DNA of 40,203 nucleotides from Lysobacter sp. GX 14042 (GTDB lineage: Bacteria; Pseudomonadota; Gammaproteobacteria; Xanthomonadales; Xanthomonadaceae), in contig NZ_JAJUWY010000013.1 in the NCBI RefSeq assembly GCF_021390425.1, positions 1 to 40,203 of the forward strand, in the 5' to 3' direction. This document shows positions 1-9,347 of the stretch, piece by piece; position 1 is the stretch's first letter, and each line of letters begins with the position of its first letter. A program made the translations under genes and the position numbers. The notes below the pieces were generated by a model, which made no database searches, was not told the origin of the DNA, and worked only from the letters and a program-made list of their open reading frames with translations.

Positions 1-21
1 CCCCCTCGTTCCTGTCTTGTC

Positions 22-2010
22 CTACAGCGCGCGGGCCGCCTCGACCACGCGCTCCACGGTAAAGCCGAAGTGCTCGAACAGCTCACCGGCCGGGGCACTG
101 GCGCCGAAACGGTCGATGCCGATCACCGCTCCATCCAGGCCGACGTACTTGCGCCAGAAGTCGGAGACCCCGGCCTCGATCGCCACCCGCCTGCGGCAGG
201 CCTTCGGCAGCACCGACTCCCGGTACCCGGCATCCTGGCGGTCGAACACGTCGGTGGAGGGCATCGACACCACGCGCACGCCGTCGCCCAGCTGCGCGGC
301 GGCCTGCATCGCCAGCCCGACCTCCGAGCCGGTGGCGATCAGGATCAGCTCCGGCGTGCCGGCCGACTCCTTCAGCACGTAGCCGCCGCGGGCGATGCCG
401 GCTACCTGCGCTTCGCTGCGCGGCTGGTGGGCCAGGTTCTGGCGCGAGAACACCAGGCAGCTGGGGCCATCGGCACGCTCGATCGCCGCCTTCCAGGCCA
501 CCGCCGACTCGACCGCGTCGCAGGGGCGCCAGACATCGTTGTGCGGGATGTAGCGCAGGCTCGCCAGGTGCTCGATGGGCTGGTGGGTCGGGCCGTCCTC
601 GCCCAGGCCGATCGAGTCGTGGGTGTAGACGTGGATCGCGCGCGCGCCCATCAGCGCGCTCATGCGCACCGCGTTGCGGGCGTAGTCGGAAAACACCAGG
701 AAGGTGGCGTCGTAGGGGATGAAGCCGCCATGCAGGGCCAGGCCGTTGCTGATGGCGGTCATGGCGAACTCGCGCACGCCGAAATAGATGTAGTTGGCGT
801 CCGGATCGCTGCCCGCCACGGTCTTGCTGCCGCTCCACAGGGTCAGGTTGGAGCCGGCCAGGTCGGCCGAGCCGCCGACCAGCTCCGGCAGTTGCGGGGC
901 GAAGGCCTCGATCGCCATCTGCGAGGCCTTGCGCGAGGCGACGGTCGGCCCGTCGGCCTGCAGTTTGGCGATGTACGCGTCGGCGGCGCCGGCGAAGCCG
1001 TCCGGCAGCCCACCGTGGCTGCGCCGTACCAGTTCGGCGGCCAGTTCCGGGTACTGCGCGGCGTAGGCGTCGAACACCTGGTTCCACTGCGCCTCGCGGG
1101 TCACCCCGGCGCTGGCGGCGTTCCAGCCGTCGTAGACCGGCTGCGGAATGTTGAACGGCTCGTGCTCCCAGCACAGCCCGGTACGGCAGGCGGCGATCTC
1201 CTCCAGGCCCAGCGGGGCGCCGTGGCTGGACTCCTTGCCGGCGTGCTTCGGCGAGCCGTAGCCGATGGTGGTCCGGCAGCAGACCAGCGTCGGCCTGTCG
1301 TCGCAGGCCAGCGCCTGCTCGATGGCGGCCTTGATCGACTCCGGGTCGTGGCCGTCGACGCCGCGCACCACGTTCCAGCCGTAGGCCTCGAAGCGCGCCG
1401 GGGTGTCGTCGGTGAACCAGCCCTCGACATTGCCGTCGATGCTGATCCGGTTGTCGTCCCAGAACGCGACCAGTTTGTTCAAACCCCAGGTGCCGGCCAG
1501 CGAGGCGGCCTCGTGGCTGATGCCCTCCATCAGGCAGCCATCGCCCATGAACACCCAGGTGCGGTGGTCGACGACGGTGTGCTCGGGGCGGTTGAAGCGC
1601 TGTGCCAGCAGCTTCTCGGACAGCGCGAAGCCGACCGCGTTGGCGAAGCCCTGCCCCAGCGGGCCAGTGGTGGTCTCGATGCCGGGGGTGATGAAGTTTT
1701 CCGGGTGGCCCGGGGTCCTGCTGCCGAGCTGGCGGAAGTTGCGCAGCTCCTCCATCGGCAGGTCATAGCCGGCCAGGTGCAGCAGCGCGTAGTGCAGCAT
1801 CGAACCGTGGCCGTTGGACAGCACGAAGCGGTCGCGGTTGAACCAGCGCGGGTTGCCGGGGTTGTGGCTGAGGTAGTCGTTCCACAGCACCTCGGCGATG
1901 TCGGCCATGCCCATCGGCATGCCCGGGTGGCCGGAGTTGGCCGCCTGCACGGCATCGATGGCGAGGAAGCGGATGGCGTTGGCGAGGTCGCGGCGGGTCG
2001 GCGTCGTCAT
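22..2010 (-). CDS. tkt: Transketolase
   Basis: Thiamine-diphosphate enzyme of the non-oxidative pentose phosphate pathway; it moves two-carbon units between ketoses and aldoses in the cytoplasm. The 662-residue protein has the usual full length. Seen in the sequence: N-terminal SGHPGMPMG, the TPP-binding GDGCLMEG with GDG at residues 156-158, a long [10 protein letters not shown] stretch, and the pyrimidine-domain signature [17 protein letters not shown] near residue 470. The C-terminal domain ends normally with a TAG stop. The ATG start begins [17 protein letters not shown], which matches the family N-terminus, so longer readings are unnecessary. It is transcribed alone, with a candidate promoter in the 126-base gap upstream. 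rpiA of the same pathway lies at the other end of the window. Identity is secure; subtype (tktA/tktB) cannot be assigned. Confidence 0.97.
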   Translation of the reverse strand: MTTPTRRDLANAIRFLAIDAVQAANSGHPGMPMGMADIAEVLWNDYLSHNPGNPRWFNRDRFVLSNGHGSMLHYALLHLAGYDLPMEELRNFRQLGSRTPGHPENFITPGIETTTGPLGQGFANAVGFALSEKLLAQRFNRPEHTVVDHRTWVFMGDGCLMEGISHEAASLAGTWGLNKLVAFWDDNRISIDGNVEGWFTDDTPARFEAYGWNVVRGVDGHDPESIKAAIEQALACDDRPTLVCCRTTIGYGSPKHAGKESSHGAPLGLEEIAACRTGLCWEHEPFNIPQPVYDGWNAASAGVTREAQWNQVFDAYAAQYPELAAELVRRSHGGLPDGFAGAADAYIAKLQADGPTVASRKASQMAIEAFAPQLPELVGGSADLAGSNLTLWSGSKTVAGSDPDANYIYFGVREFAMTAISNGLALHGGFIPYDATFLVFSDYARNAVRMSALMGARAIHVYTHDSIGLGEDGPTHQPIEHLASLRYIPHNDVWRPCDAVESAVAWKAAIERADGPSCLVFSRQNLAHQPRSEAQVAGIARGGYVLKESAGTPELILIATGSEVGLAMQAAAQLGDGVRVVSMPSTDVFDRQDAGYRESVLPKACRRRVAIEAGVSDFWRKYVGLDGAVIGIDRFGASAPAGELFEHFGFTVERVVEAARAL

Positions 2011-2064
2011 GGTCGGCTCGGAAATGGGCGGCGTGGCGCGGCCGGGCAGCCACGCAGACGCGCT

Positions 2065-2094
2065 ATTGTCCCACCCCCGGATGCCGGCTGTCAG
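2065..2094 (-). promoter_or_regulatory. Candidate sigma-70 promoter of tkt
   Basis: Read on the minus strand, CTGACA (plus 2089-2094) is followed after 18 bases by GACAAT (plus 2065-2070), about 55 bases before the tkt ATG. The -35 matches consensus at 5 of 6 positions and the -10 at 4 of 6. The same -10 hexamer with the same spacing occurs before pepQ. Assigned by eye. Confidence 0.45.
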
Positions 2095-2136
2095 GCGCAG
2101 GCTTCACGGCCGCGACTGACATCGCCCTCCCGGCGG

Positions 2137-3453
2137 TCAATCCTCGCCGGGAACCACTGCCGGGGCGTCGGGCTCGTAACGGGCGATCACCACCGAGCCC
2201 ACCAGGTCGCCGCAGACGTTGACCACCGTGCGCGACATGTCCAGGAAGCGGTCGACGCCCAGGATCAGGCCGATGCCCTCGGGCGGAATGCCGAACATCA
2301 CCAGGATCATGGCGATCACCGGCAGGGAGCCCCCCGGCACGCCCGCCGCGCCGATGCCGCCGAGCACGCACATCAGCAAGACAAGCACCTGCTGGACGAA
2401 GCTCAGGTCGACCCCGAAGAACTGCGCCAGGAACAGCACCGTGATGCCCTCGAACAGGGCCGTGCCGTTCATGTTGGCGGTCGATCCAACGGTGCAAACG
2501 AAGCGTGCCACCGGTCGCGGCACGCCCAGGTTCTCCTCCGCCACCATGAGCGTGGTCGGGAGCGTGGCCGAGGATGACGAGGTGGAGAACGCGGTCAGCA
2601 GTGCCGGCTGGGCTTCGCGGAAGAAGGACATCGGGCTCATGCGCCCGAATACCAGCAGCAGGACCGGGAGCACCACGAAGGTGTGCACCGCCAGCGCTCC
2701 CATCACGGTTCCGACGAACTGGGCCAGTTGCACCAGCACGTCCAGGCCCAGGCGTGCGGTGATGGAGAACAGCAGCGCGGCAACCGCGTACGGAGCCAGC
2801 TGGATCACCCAGTCGATCAGCTTCAGGCAGATCTCGTAGAGGCCTTCCACCGCACCGACGAAGGTCTTCGTCCCGGGCGTGCGCAGGATGGTCGCGGCGA
2901 TGCCGAGCATCATCGCGAAGAAGATGATCGCGATCAGGTCGCCGTCAGCCGCGGCCTGCACCGGGTTGCGCGGGATGATGTTGAGCAGGATGTCGACACC
3001 CGACACGCCCTCGCGCTGGCCGGCGATCTGGCCGGCGCGCTCCGAGCCACTGGCCAGCAGGGTGCCGGCCACGTCCGGCGGGATCCCCGCGCCGGGCTGG
3101 AACACGCTCACCATGATCATGCCGATGGTGACCGCGGCAACGGTGACCACCAGGATCCATATCAATGTCCGTCCGCCGATGCGCCCCAGCGCCTGCGGGT
3201 CGCCCAGTTCCACCACGCCCAGCACCAGCGCCGAGAACACCAGCGGAATCACCAGCATGAACAGCAGGCGCAGGAACACCTGTCCGACCGGGTCGGCGAC
3301 ATAGCGGATCAGGGCATCCAGCCAGGCCGCTTCGCCCACCAGCATGTTGGCGGCGATGCCCGCGCCCAGACCGAGGATGAAGCCGATCAGCATCTTGGTG
3401 TGCAGTGCCATGCGCGGCTTGCCCACCGGCGCCGTGTCGGGTGCCTGGCTCAT
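2137..3453 (-). CDS. Dicarboxylate/amino acid:cation symporter (DAACS/SDF family)
   Basis: Inner-membrane secondary transporter that takes up C4-dicarboxylates or acidic/neutral amino acids with Na+ or H+; the substrate cannot be read from sequence. The 438-residue protein has the usual family length and several hydrophobic segments. Diagnostic motifs are the serine-rich re-entrant loop STSSSSATLPTT, the unwound helix NMNGTALFEG, the second re-entrant loop GIGAAGVPGGSL, and GVDRFLDMSRTVVNVCGD near the C-terminus, which supplies the substrate-binding Asp, Arg and Asn. The NMDGT motif of glutamate transporters reads NMNGT here. A strong GGGGAGGAG ribosome binding site sits 9 bases before the ATG. 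It stands alone between tkt and batD, with no companion regulator or binding protein. Family is firm, specificity unknown. Confidence 0.93.
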   Translation of the reverse strand: MSQAPDTAPVGKPRMALHTKMLIGFILGLGAGIAANMLVGEAAWLDALIRYVADPVGQVFLRLLFMLVIPLVFSALVLGVVELGDPQALGRIGGRTLIWILVVTVAAVTIGMIMVSVFQPGAGIPPDVAGTLLASGSERAGQIAGQREGVSGVDILLNIIPRNPVQAAADGDLIAIIFFAMMLGIAATILRTPGTKTFVGAVEGLYEICLKLIDWVIQLAPYAVAALLFSITARLGLDVLVQLAQFVGTVMGALAVHTFVVLPVLLLVFGRMSPMSFFREAQPALLTAFSTSSSSATLPTTLMVAEENLGVPRPVARFVCTVGSTANMNGTALFEGITVLFLAQFFGVDLSFVQQVLVLLMCVLGGIGAAGVPGGSLPVIAMILVMFGIPPEGIGLILGVDRFLDMSRTVVNVCGDLVGSVVIARYEPDAPAVVPGED

Positions 3454-3503
3454 GCGTGGTATCTCCTCCCCGGGGTCGGCGAGCTTAGCAAAGCGTTCAA
3501 GGT

Positions 3504-5195
3504 CTACCGTGTGCCATTGGTGGCTGTCCGCTCCGGATACAGCGGAGGCAGCAGTTGCGCGGATTCCTCCGGGTGCTCATGCCAACGCGGTCCTTTGGCG
3601 AAGGCCTCGCGCAACTGGCGGCGGGCGGTCGGACCGTCCCCTCCGGCCCAGCGCGCGCGTTGCAGGGCATCCACCGCGGCGACCTGCGCCGGATCGGCCA
3701 GGCGGGCGCGCAGCCCGTCCACGTCGGCTGCCGGCGGGCGTGCCTGGGCACACAGCGCGTCGGCGACATCGCCCAGGTCGCCGGTATCGAGCGCACGCCT
3801 GAGGGCTGCGGGATCAGCCGGCGCCGCGGTGGCCGCGGGTGCCGGATTGCCGGCGTCGATCCGCCCCCCGGCGGCCCGGTGCTGCAGCGCCCACACCAGC
3901 GTGAGCAGCCACAGGCCGGCGAAACCGGCGGTCGCCAGGATCCAGCCGCGGTTGGCCGGCCAGGCAGGACCTGCGGCGCTGCCGCCGTCACCCGTCGCAG
4001 GTCCGGTGCCGGGGCTCCGTACCCCCGGCCCCGGGGCCGCGGCGGCTCCCGGCACGCCGGCACCGGGCCGGACGGTAAGCCTCGCCGGCTCCAGGCGGGC
4101 GGTGCGCGCCCGGTCCGACGCCACGTCCCACCATTGCATTTCCAGCGCCGGCAGCTCGACCTCACCGGCGGCCGAGGGGACCAGCGAGAACTGCCGGCGC
4201 ACGGTCACCCGCGGCCGCCCGTCGACCACCCGCTGGTCGACCTCGGCCGGCTCCGGGAACACCCGGACACCGGGGATCGGCGGCAGCTGCAGCTCCGGGG
4301 CCTGCGCCGAACCGGCGCCGTCGGCGACCATTTCCACGGTCACGGTGGCCGCGGCCCCGGCGTGCAGCTCCTGCGGCAACGCCCGGTAGCTCAGTTCGAG
4401 CGAATGCAGTGGAAGCCACGGTTGCGGGGCGCCTTCGGGCACCGGCAGCACCTGCAGGCGCTGCACGCGCGCGTGGGCGGACAGGGTGCCGCCGCGTCCC
4501 AGGACATCATCGAAAAAGCCGCGCGCGCCCCGGCCCTCGAACAGGGCGCCGGGCACTTCCAGCGCGCCGCTGCGCTCCGGGATCAGCAGGTAGCGGCGCT
4601 CGATGACGTTGTAGTGGCGCCCGGCGATGCTGCGGGTGTACTGGGCATCGTCGCCCACCTGGCGCAGGCTCGCGCCCTCGGGCGCCGCCTGGTCGAGCCG
4701 CCCGGAGACCAGCGGCACCGCCGAGTACAACCGCACCACCCAGCCCACTGCCTGCTGTGCGTAGGGCTCCGGATCGTCGGCGCTGCTCTCCAGGAACACG
4801 TCCGCCCCGGCGCCGGCCGGGGTCGGGGCGGGGGCCGGCGACACCCGCAGGGTCACCGGATTGGTCCGCTCCGCGCCCACCTGCAGGGACGGCAGGATGA
4901 GCGTGCCGGCGCGCTGCGGCCGCAACGCGGCGGCGAACAGCGTGCGCGTCGCCTGCCCGCCATCGGCGAGCACCAGCTCGCTGCGGCTGGTCAGCCCGCT
5001 GATTTCGAAATCGGCGCGCAGGGGCTCGTAGTCCGGCGGGGTGGCGCCCTCGGCCTGGATGTTCAGGGTGACGGTCTCGCCCAGTACGATCTGCTCGCGG
5101 TCGACCCACGCACGCGGAGCCTCGGCATGGGCCAGCCCGCTGGCCAGCACCAGCAGCACAAGCAGGGCCTGCAGGGCCTGCGGGGCCGCCCTCAT
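3504..5195 (-). CDS. batD: BatD-like membrane protein (Bat aerotolerance/VWA operon)
   Basis: Last gene of the moxR-bat operon. The 563-residue product starts with a cleavable-looking signal peptide (hydrophobic LLVLLVLASGLAHA, residues 11-24), followed by a long extracytoplasmic region of immunoglobulin/oxygen-tolerance type beta domains (start AWVDREQIVLGETVTL). A Pro/Gly/Ala-rich linker, one transmembrane helix (WILATAGFAGLWLLTLVWAL) and a short cytoplasmic tail follow. This is the BatD/BAM (PF13584-like) architecture: a periplasmic scaffold thought to work with the VWA proteins BatA and BatB. It begins 17 bases after the batB/C stop. In Bacteroides and Leptospira the locus has been linked to oxygen or stress tolerance, but its molecular role is not settled. 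The family call is from domain order and operon context. Confidence 0.85.
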   Translation of the reverse strand: MRAAPQALQALLVLLVLASGLAHAEAPRAWVDREQIVLGETVTLNIQAEGATPPDYEPLRADFEISGLTSRSELVLADGGQATRTLFAAALRPQRAGTLILPSLQVGAERTNPVTLRVSPAPAPTPAGAGADVFLESSADDPEPYAQQAVGWVVRLYSAVPLVSGRLDQAAPEGASLRQVGDDAQYTRSIAGRHYNVIERRYLLIPERSGALEVPGALFEGRGARGFFDDVLGRGGTLSAHARVQRLQVLPVPEGAPQPWLPLHSLELSYRALPQELHAGAAATVTVEMVADGAGSAQAPELQLPPIPGVRVFPEPAEVDQRVVDGRPRVTVRRQFSLVPSAAGEVELPALEMQWWDVASDRARTARLEPARLTVRPGAGVPGAAAAPGPGVRSPGTGPATGDGGSAAGPAWPANRGWILATAGFAGLWLLTLVWALQHRAAGGRIDAGNPAPAATAAPADPAALRRALDTGDLGDVADALCAQARPPAADVDGLRARLADPAQVAAVDALQRARWAGGDGPTARRQLREAFAKGPRWHEHPEESAQLLPPLYPERTATNGTR

Positions 5196-5212
5196 GGCGC
5201 CATTCTCATGGG

Positions 5213-6946
5213 TCAGTTCTCCCGGCCGCCATGCAGGCGGCGCCTTTCGTGTTCGATCCGGAACTTCTCGCGCAACAGGCCGCCCGGGTCGTCGGGCACG
5301 CGTTGCAACCAGGCCTCGTTGGCGATCCGCCGCTCCCGCTCCTCCGGTGTTTCCGGCGCTGCCTCCCCCTCGGCGGCAGCCTCGTCGCTGCCGGGGGGCT
5401 CGTCGGACAGGGCCTGGTCCATGCGCTCGCGCTGGGCCTGGTCGGCGGCTTCCTGGTCAGCGGCGTCGGCCGGCGGCGGCTCGCCCTCGCCGTGCGGCTC
5501 ACGCTCGTCGTCGGGTTCCCCGGGCTGCCCGGTGTCCCCGGCCGGCTCTTCTTCACCTTCCCCGGGCTTCCCGGAGGGGTCCTGTCCGTCGGGCTGCCCG
5601 GACTGGCCACTGGAAGGGTCGCCCGGCTGCCGGCCCGGGTCCTGCGGCTGACCGCCACCGTCGGGTTGCTGGTCCATTGCCGCCTGCACCACCGCCCGGT
5701 TGGCCAGGGCGTCTTCCATGCCCGGCTGGCGTGCGAGCGCCTCGTCGTAGGCGGCGATGGCTTCGCCGAAGCGGCCCTGCCGCGCCAGCGCGTTGCCGCG
5801 GTTGTAATGCGCGTCGGCGCTGTCGAGCTCCTGCCAGGCCCCGGCCGCGGCGGCGAACCCGCCGGCCCGGTAGGCCTCGGTGCCCTGTTGCATCCGCTGG
5901 TGCCGTGCCTGGTCCGGGCGCTGCCACCAGTCCATCGCCGCGGCAGGCGCGGGAGCGAGCACCAGCCCCAGGCCGGCGCCCAGCACCAGTACCCGCAACC
6001 CGGCGCCGCGGCGGAAGCCGGCCAGCACCAGCAGCATCAGCAACGGCAGCAGCCAGAAGCCCTCGTCGACCCAGGCCCGCGACCCTTCGGCACCCTGCTC
6101 CGCCGCCTCGCCGCCGGCGTCGAGCACGCCGAGCGCGTCCAGGTCGGCCCCGTCGTCGGTGATCGTGCGGTAGCGGCCGTCACCGGCTTCGGCCACCGCC
6201 TCCAGCACCGCCAGTTCCAGTCGCGAGTCGTGGAGCTGGCCGTCGCCGCCACGGTAGGGCGCGCCCTCGGGGGTACCGATGCCCAGGACCGAGACCTCGT
6301 ACCCGGCGGCCCGCGCCTGCGCTGCGGTGGAGACCGCGGCGGGGTCACCGCCGCTGGCCAAAACCAGGATCCGGCCACGCTCGAAACCGGCCTGCCGCAA
6401 CAGCCGCGAGGCATGGGCGATGCCCTCGCTGGCCGCCTGGCCGGCGACCGGCATCACGTCCGGCTGCAGGCTGTCGAGGAACACCGCGACATTGCCGGCA
6501 TCGTCAGTGAGCGGCGCGACGGTGAAGGCGTCATCGGCATAGACCACCAGGCCGACCTGCCCACCCTCGCGCCGGGCCAGCAGGACCGACAGTTTCTCCC
6601 GTGCATGGGCCAGGCGCGTGGGCGGCAGGTCGCCGGCCAGCATCGCCGGCGACAGCTCCATCGCCACCACCAGCGGCGCACTGCCCTGCCAAAGCGGCTG
6701 CGCCACCTGCCGCCAGGCCGGACCGGCCAGGGCCAGCGCCGCGATCACCAAGGCAAGCACGGCCAGCCAGGCGAGGCCGTGCCCACGCTTTCCGCCGCGC
6801 TCCAGCAGATGGGCGAGCAGGTGCGGGTCGACCGCGTCCTCCCAGGCTTGGGCGCGCCGCCGCCGGCGCCACCAGCCCAGAGCCAACAGCGGCAGCACCG
6901 CCAGCGCCCACAGCCACTCCGGCCGGAACAGGTGCAGGCCGCTCAT
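5213..6946 (-). CDS. batB: BatB/BatC fusion: VWA domain protein with TPR and acidic tail
   Basis: A 577-residue membrane protein. Residues about 5-25 and 58-78 are hydrophobic; a von Willebrand A domain covers about 90-270. Another membrane segment pair follows (LLPLLMLLVLAGF and LRVLVLGAGLGLVLAPAPAAA), then TPR repeats (AHYNRGNALARQGRFGEAIAAYDEAL). The C-terminus is a long Gln/Pro/Gly/Asp/Glu-rich tail. BatB (VWA) and BatC (TPR) are separate genes in some phyla; fusion is usual in gammaproteobacteria. The first MIDAS motif reads ELSPA instead of DxSxS, so metal-dependent ligand binding may be altered. I chose the ATG at 6946 (MSGLHLFRPEWLW) because it overlaps the batA stop as ATGA; a GTG 12 bases upstream is the alternative. 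Function is inferred from family and operon. Confidence 0.85.
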   Translation of the reverse strand: MSGLHLFRPEWLWALAVLPLLALGWWRRRRRAQAWEDAVDPHLLAHLLERGGKRGHGLAWLAVLALVIAALALAGPAWRQVAQPLWQGSAPLVVAMELSPAMLAGDLPPTRLAHAREKLSVLLARREGGQVGLVVYADDAFTVAPLTDDAGNVAVFLDSLQPDVMPVAGQAASEGIAHASRLLRQAGFERGRILVLASGGDPAAVSTAAQARAAGYEVSVLGIGTPEGAPYRGGDGQLHDSRLELAVLEAVAEAGDGRYRTITDDGADLDALGVLDAGGEAAEQGAEGSRAWVDEGFWLLPLLMLLVLAGFRRGAGLRVLVLGAGLGLVLAPAPAAAMDWWQRPDQARHQRMQQGTEAYRAGGFAAAAGAWQELDSADAHYNRGNALARQGRFGEAIAAYDEALARQPGMEDALANRAVVQAAMDQQPDGGGQPQDPGRQPGDPSSGQSGQPDGQDPSGKPGEGEEEPAGDTGQPGEPDDEREPHGEGEPPPADAADQEAADQAQRERMDQALSDEPPGSDEAAAEGEAAPETPEERERRIANEAWLQRVPDDPGGLLREKFRIEHERRRLHGGREN

Positions 6947-7962
6947 GCACGCCTCCACAAGCCACCGGCCAGCGACAGCAGGCCAAGCAGGAACGCGGCG
7001 GCCAGCGGCCAGTGATAGCGCTCCAGCTTCGGCCGCACCGAGGCGCCGGGCAGTTCGACCGGCTCCAGCCGGTCGAGTTCGGCATAGATGCCGGCCAGCT
7101 CGGCGGTGTCGCGGGCACGGAAGAACATCCCGCCGGTCGCCTCGGCGATCGCCCGCAGGCTGTCCTCGTCGATGTCCTCCCCGCTGTGGGGGATCTGGAA
7201 GCCGAACAGCGACAGCGACCCGTCACCGCCGAAGGCAACGGTGTGCACCCGCACCCCGGCGTCCGCGGCGAGGTTGCCGGCCTTGACCGGGTCGAGCAGC
7301 CCGGCGGTGTTCACCCCGTCGGTCAGCAGCACCAGGACCCGGTCGCGACCGCCGCCGTCACCGGCCTGCGGGCGCAGACGCTTGACCGCCAGTCCGATGG
7401 CATCGCCGATCGCGGTCTCCTGGCCCGCCAGGCCGACCACGCTGTCCGCGAGCTGCTGGCGGACCGTGGCGTGGTCGCGGGTCAGCGGCGCCAGCACGTA
7501 GGCGCGGCGCCCGAACACCAGCAGGCCGATGTGGTCCCCGGCGCGGCGGTCGAGGAAGTCGGCCAGCACCGCCTTGGCGGCGGTCAGCCGGTCGACCGGG
7601 CGGCCGCCCAGCAGCATGTCCGGTTCCTGCATGCTGCCCGACAGGTCGAGCGCCAGCATCATTTCACGTGCCTGCAACGGCGGCTGGACGGCCTCGCCCA
7701 ACTGCTGCGGTCGCGCCAACGCCAGGCACAGCGCGAGCCAGGCCAATGCCAGCAGCCAGGGGAAGCGGCGGCCCGGCGCGCTGGAGCCACCCGCCGCCAC
7801 GCGTGCCAGGCGCGCTCCCAGCGGAACCCGCAACGCGGCACCGGCCTGCGTCTTCAACGGCGGCAGCCGCCACGCCAGCCAGGGCAGCGGCAGGGCGAGC
7901 AGGGCCCACGGCCAGGCCAGTACCGTGGACCCGTCACCCAGCAGGGCGGCCAGCGACTGCAT
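6943..7962 (-). CDS. batA: BatA: membrane VWA domain protein
   Basis: A 339-residue protein with two N-terminal hydrophobic segments (around residues 15-32 and 67-82), a von Willebrand A domain and a C-terminal membrane helix (WPLAAAFLLGLLSLAGGLW). The MIDAS motif is intact: ALDLSGSM with Asp106, Ser108 and Ser110, a conserved LVFG stretch, and the third-motif region VLLTDGVNTAG. It therefore probably binds a divalent metal and a protein ligand on the outer face of the inner membrane. The ATG at 7962 overlaps the preceding stop as TGATG, which decides the start against an in-frame codon 84 bases upstream. The stop overlaps the batB start by 4 bases. Part of the MoxR-VWA chaperone-like systems; exact client unknown. 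Confidence 0.9.
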   Translation of the reverse strand: MQSLAALLGDGSTVLAWPWALLALPLPWLAWRLPPLKTQAGAALRVPLGARLARVAAGGSSAPGRRFPWLLALAWLALCLALARPQQLGEAVQPPLQAREMMLALDLSGSMQEPDMLLGGRPVDRLTAAKAVLADFLDRRAGDHIGLLVFGRRAYVLAPLTRDHATVRQQLADSVVGLAGQETAIGDAIGLAVKRLRPQAGDGGGRDRVLVLLTDGVNTAGLLDPVKAGNLAADAGVRVHTVAFGGDGSLSLFGFQIPHSGEDIDEDSLRAIAEATGGMFFRARDTAELAGIYAELDRLEPVELPGASVRPKLERYHWPLAAAFLLGLLSLAGGLWRRA

Positions 7963-8435
7963 CAAGCCTCCATCCACGCCTGGAACCGGGCGCGCGCAAG
8001 CGGCCGCAGCCGCGCCACTTCGCCGGCATCCGCTTGCTTCTGCCAAGGGCCGGTGAGCAGCAGGCGGCCCGGGCCTTCGGTGAACGCGGTCCCGGTTGCA
8101 TGCCTTCCGGCAGCGGGGTCATGGCGGTCGAGGAACTCGAGCCAGTCGGCGTGCTGGAACCGGTCGGCCTGCGGGTCGATCCGCCGCGCCGCCCGCCGCA
8201 GCAAACCGGACATCACCGCGAGTTCTTCCGCGGGCGTCGCCGCCGCGGCCAGCGCCTTGTCGAACACCGCGGCGATCGCCGCCCTGCGCCGGGCACGCCG
8301 GCGCCGCCACCACCACAGCCCGGCAACCAGCGCCAGCACGCCCAGCGCCAGCAGCCACCAGCCGGGTGCCGGCGGCCACAGCGGCGGTGCCGACGGCTGG
8401 TGGATGTCGCGCAGCGGCAGTCCGGCCGGGTCCAT
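7962..8435 (-). CDS. DUF4381 domain protein of the MoxR/Bat operon
   Basis: A 157-residue protein with the DUF4381 layout: a short N-terminus (MDPAGLPLRDIHQP), one transmembrane helix (PGWWLLALGVLALVAGLWWW), an Arg-rich cytoplasmic stretch (RRRRARRRAAI), and a cytoplasmic helical domain with LLRRAARRIDPQ and the ending LRPLARARFQAWM. The family is found almost only between DUF58 and VWA genes in MoxR operons. It is presumed to be a small membrane partner of that complex; no enzymatic motif is visible. It overlaps both neighbours by one base (TGATG), which implies fixed stoichiometric translation. The family call rests on topology, signature LPLRDIH and position. Confidence 0.85.
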   Translation of the reverse strand: MDPAGLPLRDIHQPSAPPLWPPAPGWWLLALGVLALVAGLWWWRRRRARRRAAIAAVFDKALAAAATPAEELAVMSGLLRRAARRIDPQADRFQHADWLEFLDRHDPAAGRHATGTAFTEGPGRLLLTGPWQKQADAGEVARLRPLARARFQAWMEA

Positions 8436-9331
8436 CAGGCCACCTGCGATTGCGGCCGGTCCAGTGCCGGCAGCCAGGCGTCGCTGGCGGCATCGGCCGG
8501 CAGCACCTCGACCCGCACCCCGAGGCCGGGCAGGCGCTCGAGCACCTCGCGTATCGCGCCTTCGAACACCCTGGCCCAGCGCTCGCGCACTGCCGGGCTG
8601 GCGAGATCGAGTTCGAACCGCTGCCCGCCGTCACGGAACGCGAGCAGGCCTTGCGGCGGCGCCATCTCCAGCCGGTCCACCAGCAGCAACACCAGCACCT
8701 CCCCGTGCCGCGCCAGGCCGGCCCACTGCGTATCCGGTACCGCGGCGACCGAGGCCGGGTCGGCCAGCACCAGCACGCGCGCGCCCGGCCGCAGCAGGCG
8801 CCGGGCGTGGTCCAGCCCGGTCTGCAGGCCCGCGTCGTCGTCCGGGGGAGCGGCATACCAGCGCACCAGCGCGTCCAGTACCCGCAACACGCCGCGCTGG
8901 CCGCCGGCCGGCGGCACCGGCGGCTCGCGCAGGCTCCCGCGCAAGGCCGCGACCCGGTCGCCCTCGCGGCCGGCCAGCCAGGCCGCCACCGCCCCGGCAC
9001 GCGCCGCCTGCACCGACTTGAAGCGCACCCGGGTGCCGTAGTAGAGCGCCTGCGAGGTATCGGCCACCAGCAGGCTCAGGCGCTCGCGCTCGGCCTGGTA
9101 GACCTTGGTGTGGGTGCGGCCGCTGCGCGCGGTGACCCGCCAATCGATGTGCCGGGCGTCGTCGCCGGAGGTGTACTCGCGTGATTCGGCGTACTCCATG
9201 CCGCGGCCGCGCAGTGGCGATGGGGCCGGCCCGTGCGCGTGGCGCCCGCGGCGCGGCACGCGGCGGCCGCCGGCCGCGCTGCGCAGCGCCACCAGTTCGG
9301 CCAGCGTCGGGCGGATGCCATCGTCGCTCAC
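8435..9331 (-). CDS. DUF58 protein (VWA-like, MoxR-associated)
   Basis: A 298-residue cytoplasmic protein of the DUF58/COG1721 family. The signature is GRGMEYAESREYTSGDD followed by ARHIDWRVTARSG, then YQAERERLSLLVADTSQA, where a degenerate MIDAS-like strand begins. DUF58 proteins accompany MoxR ATPases and probably act as adaptors or clients. The reading frame stays open for 72 codons upstream into moxR, but I place the start at GTG 9331 (VSDDGIRPTLAELVALRS). It follows a GGGAGG ribosome binding site by 5 bases and lies 16 bases after the moxR stop. The downstream gene overlaps by one base. Function is known only at the family level. Confidence 0.9.
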   Translation of the reverse strand: MSDDGIRPTLAELVALRSAAGGRRVPRRGRHAHGPAPSPLRGRGMEYAESREYTSGDDARHIDWRVTARSGRTHTKVYQAERERLSLLVADTSQALYYGTRVRFKSVQAARAGAVAAWLAGREGDRVAALRGSLREPPVPPAGGQRGVLRVLDALVRWYAAPPDDDAGLQTGLDHARRLLRPGARVLVLADPASVAAVPDTQWAGLARHGEVLVLLLVDRLEMAPPQGLLAFRDGGQRFELDLASPAVRERWARVFEGAIREVLERLPGLGVRVEVLPADAASDAWLPALDRPQSQVA

Positions 9332-9347
9332 GCGGGCCTCCCGTGGC

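Noticed and set aside
70-2577. Plus-strand open frame of 835 codons opposite tkt and the symporter
   Set aside because: It is rich in Arg, Gly, Ala, His and Val without domain motifs, and lies antisense to two certain genes. Long antisense frames are expected at this GC content.
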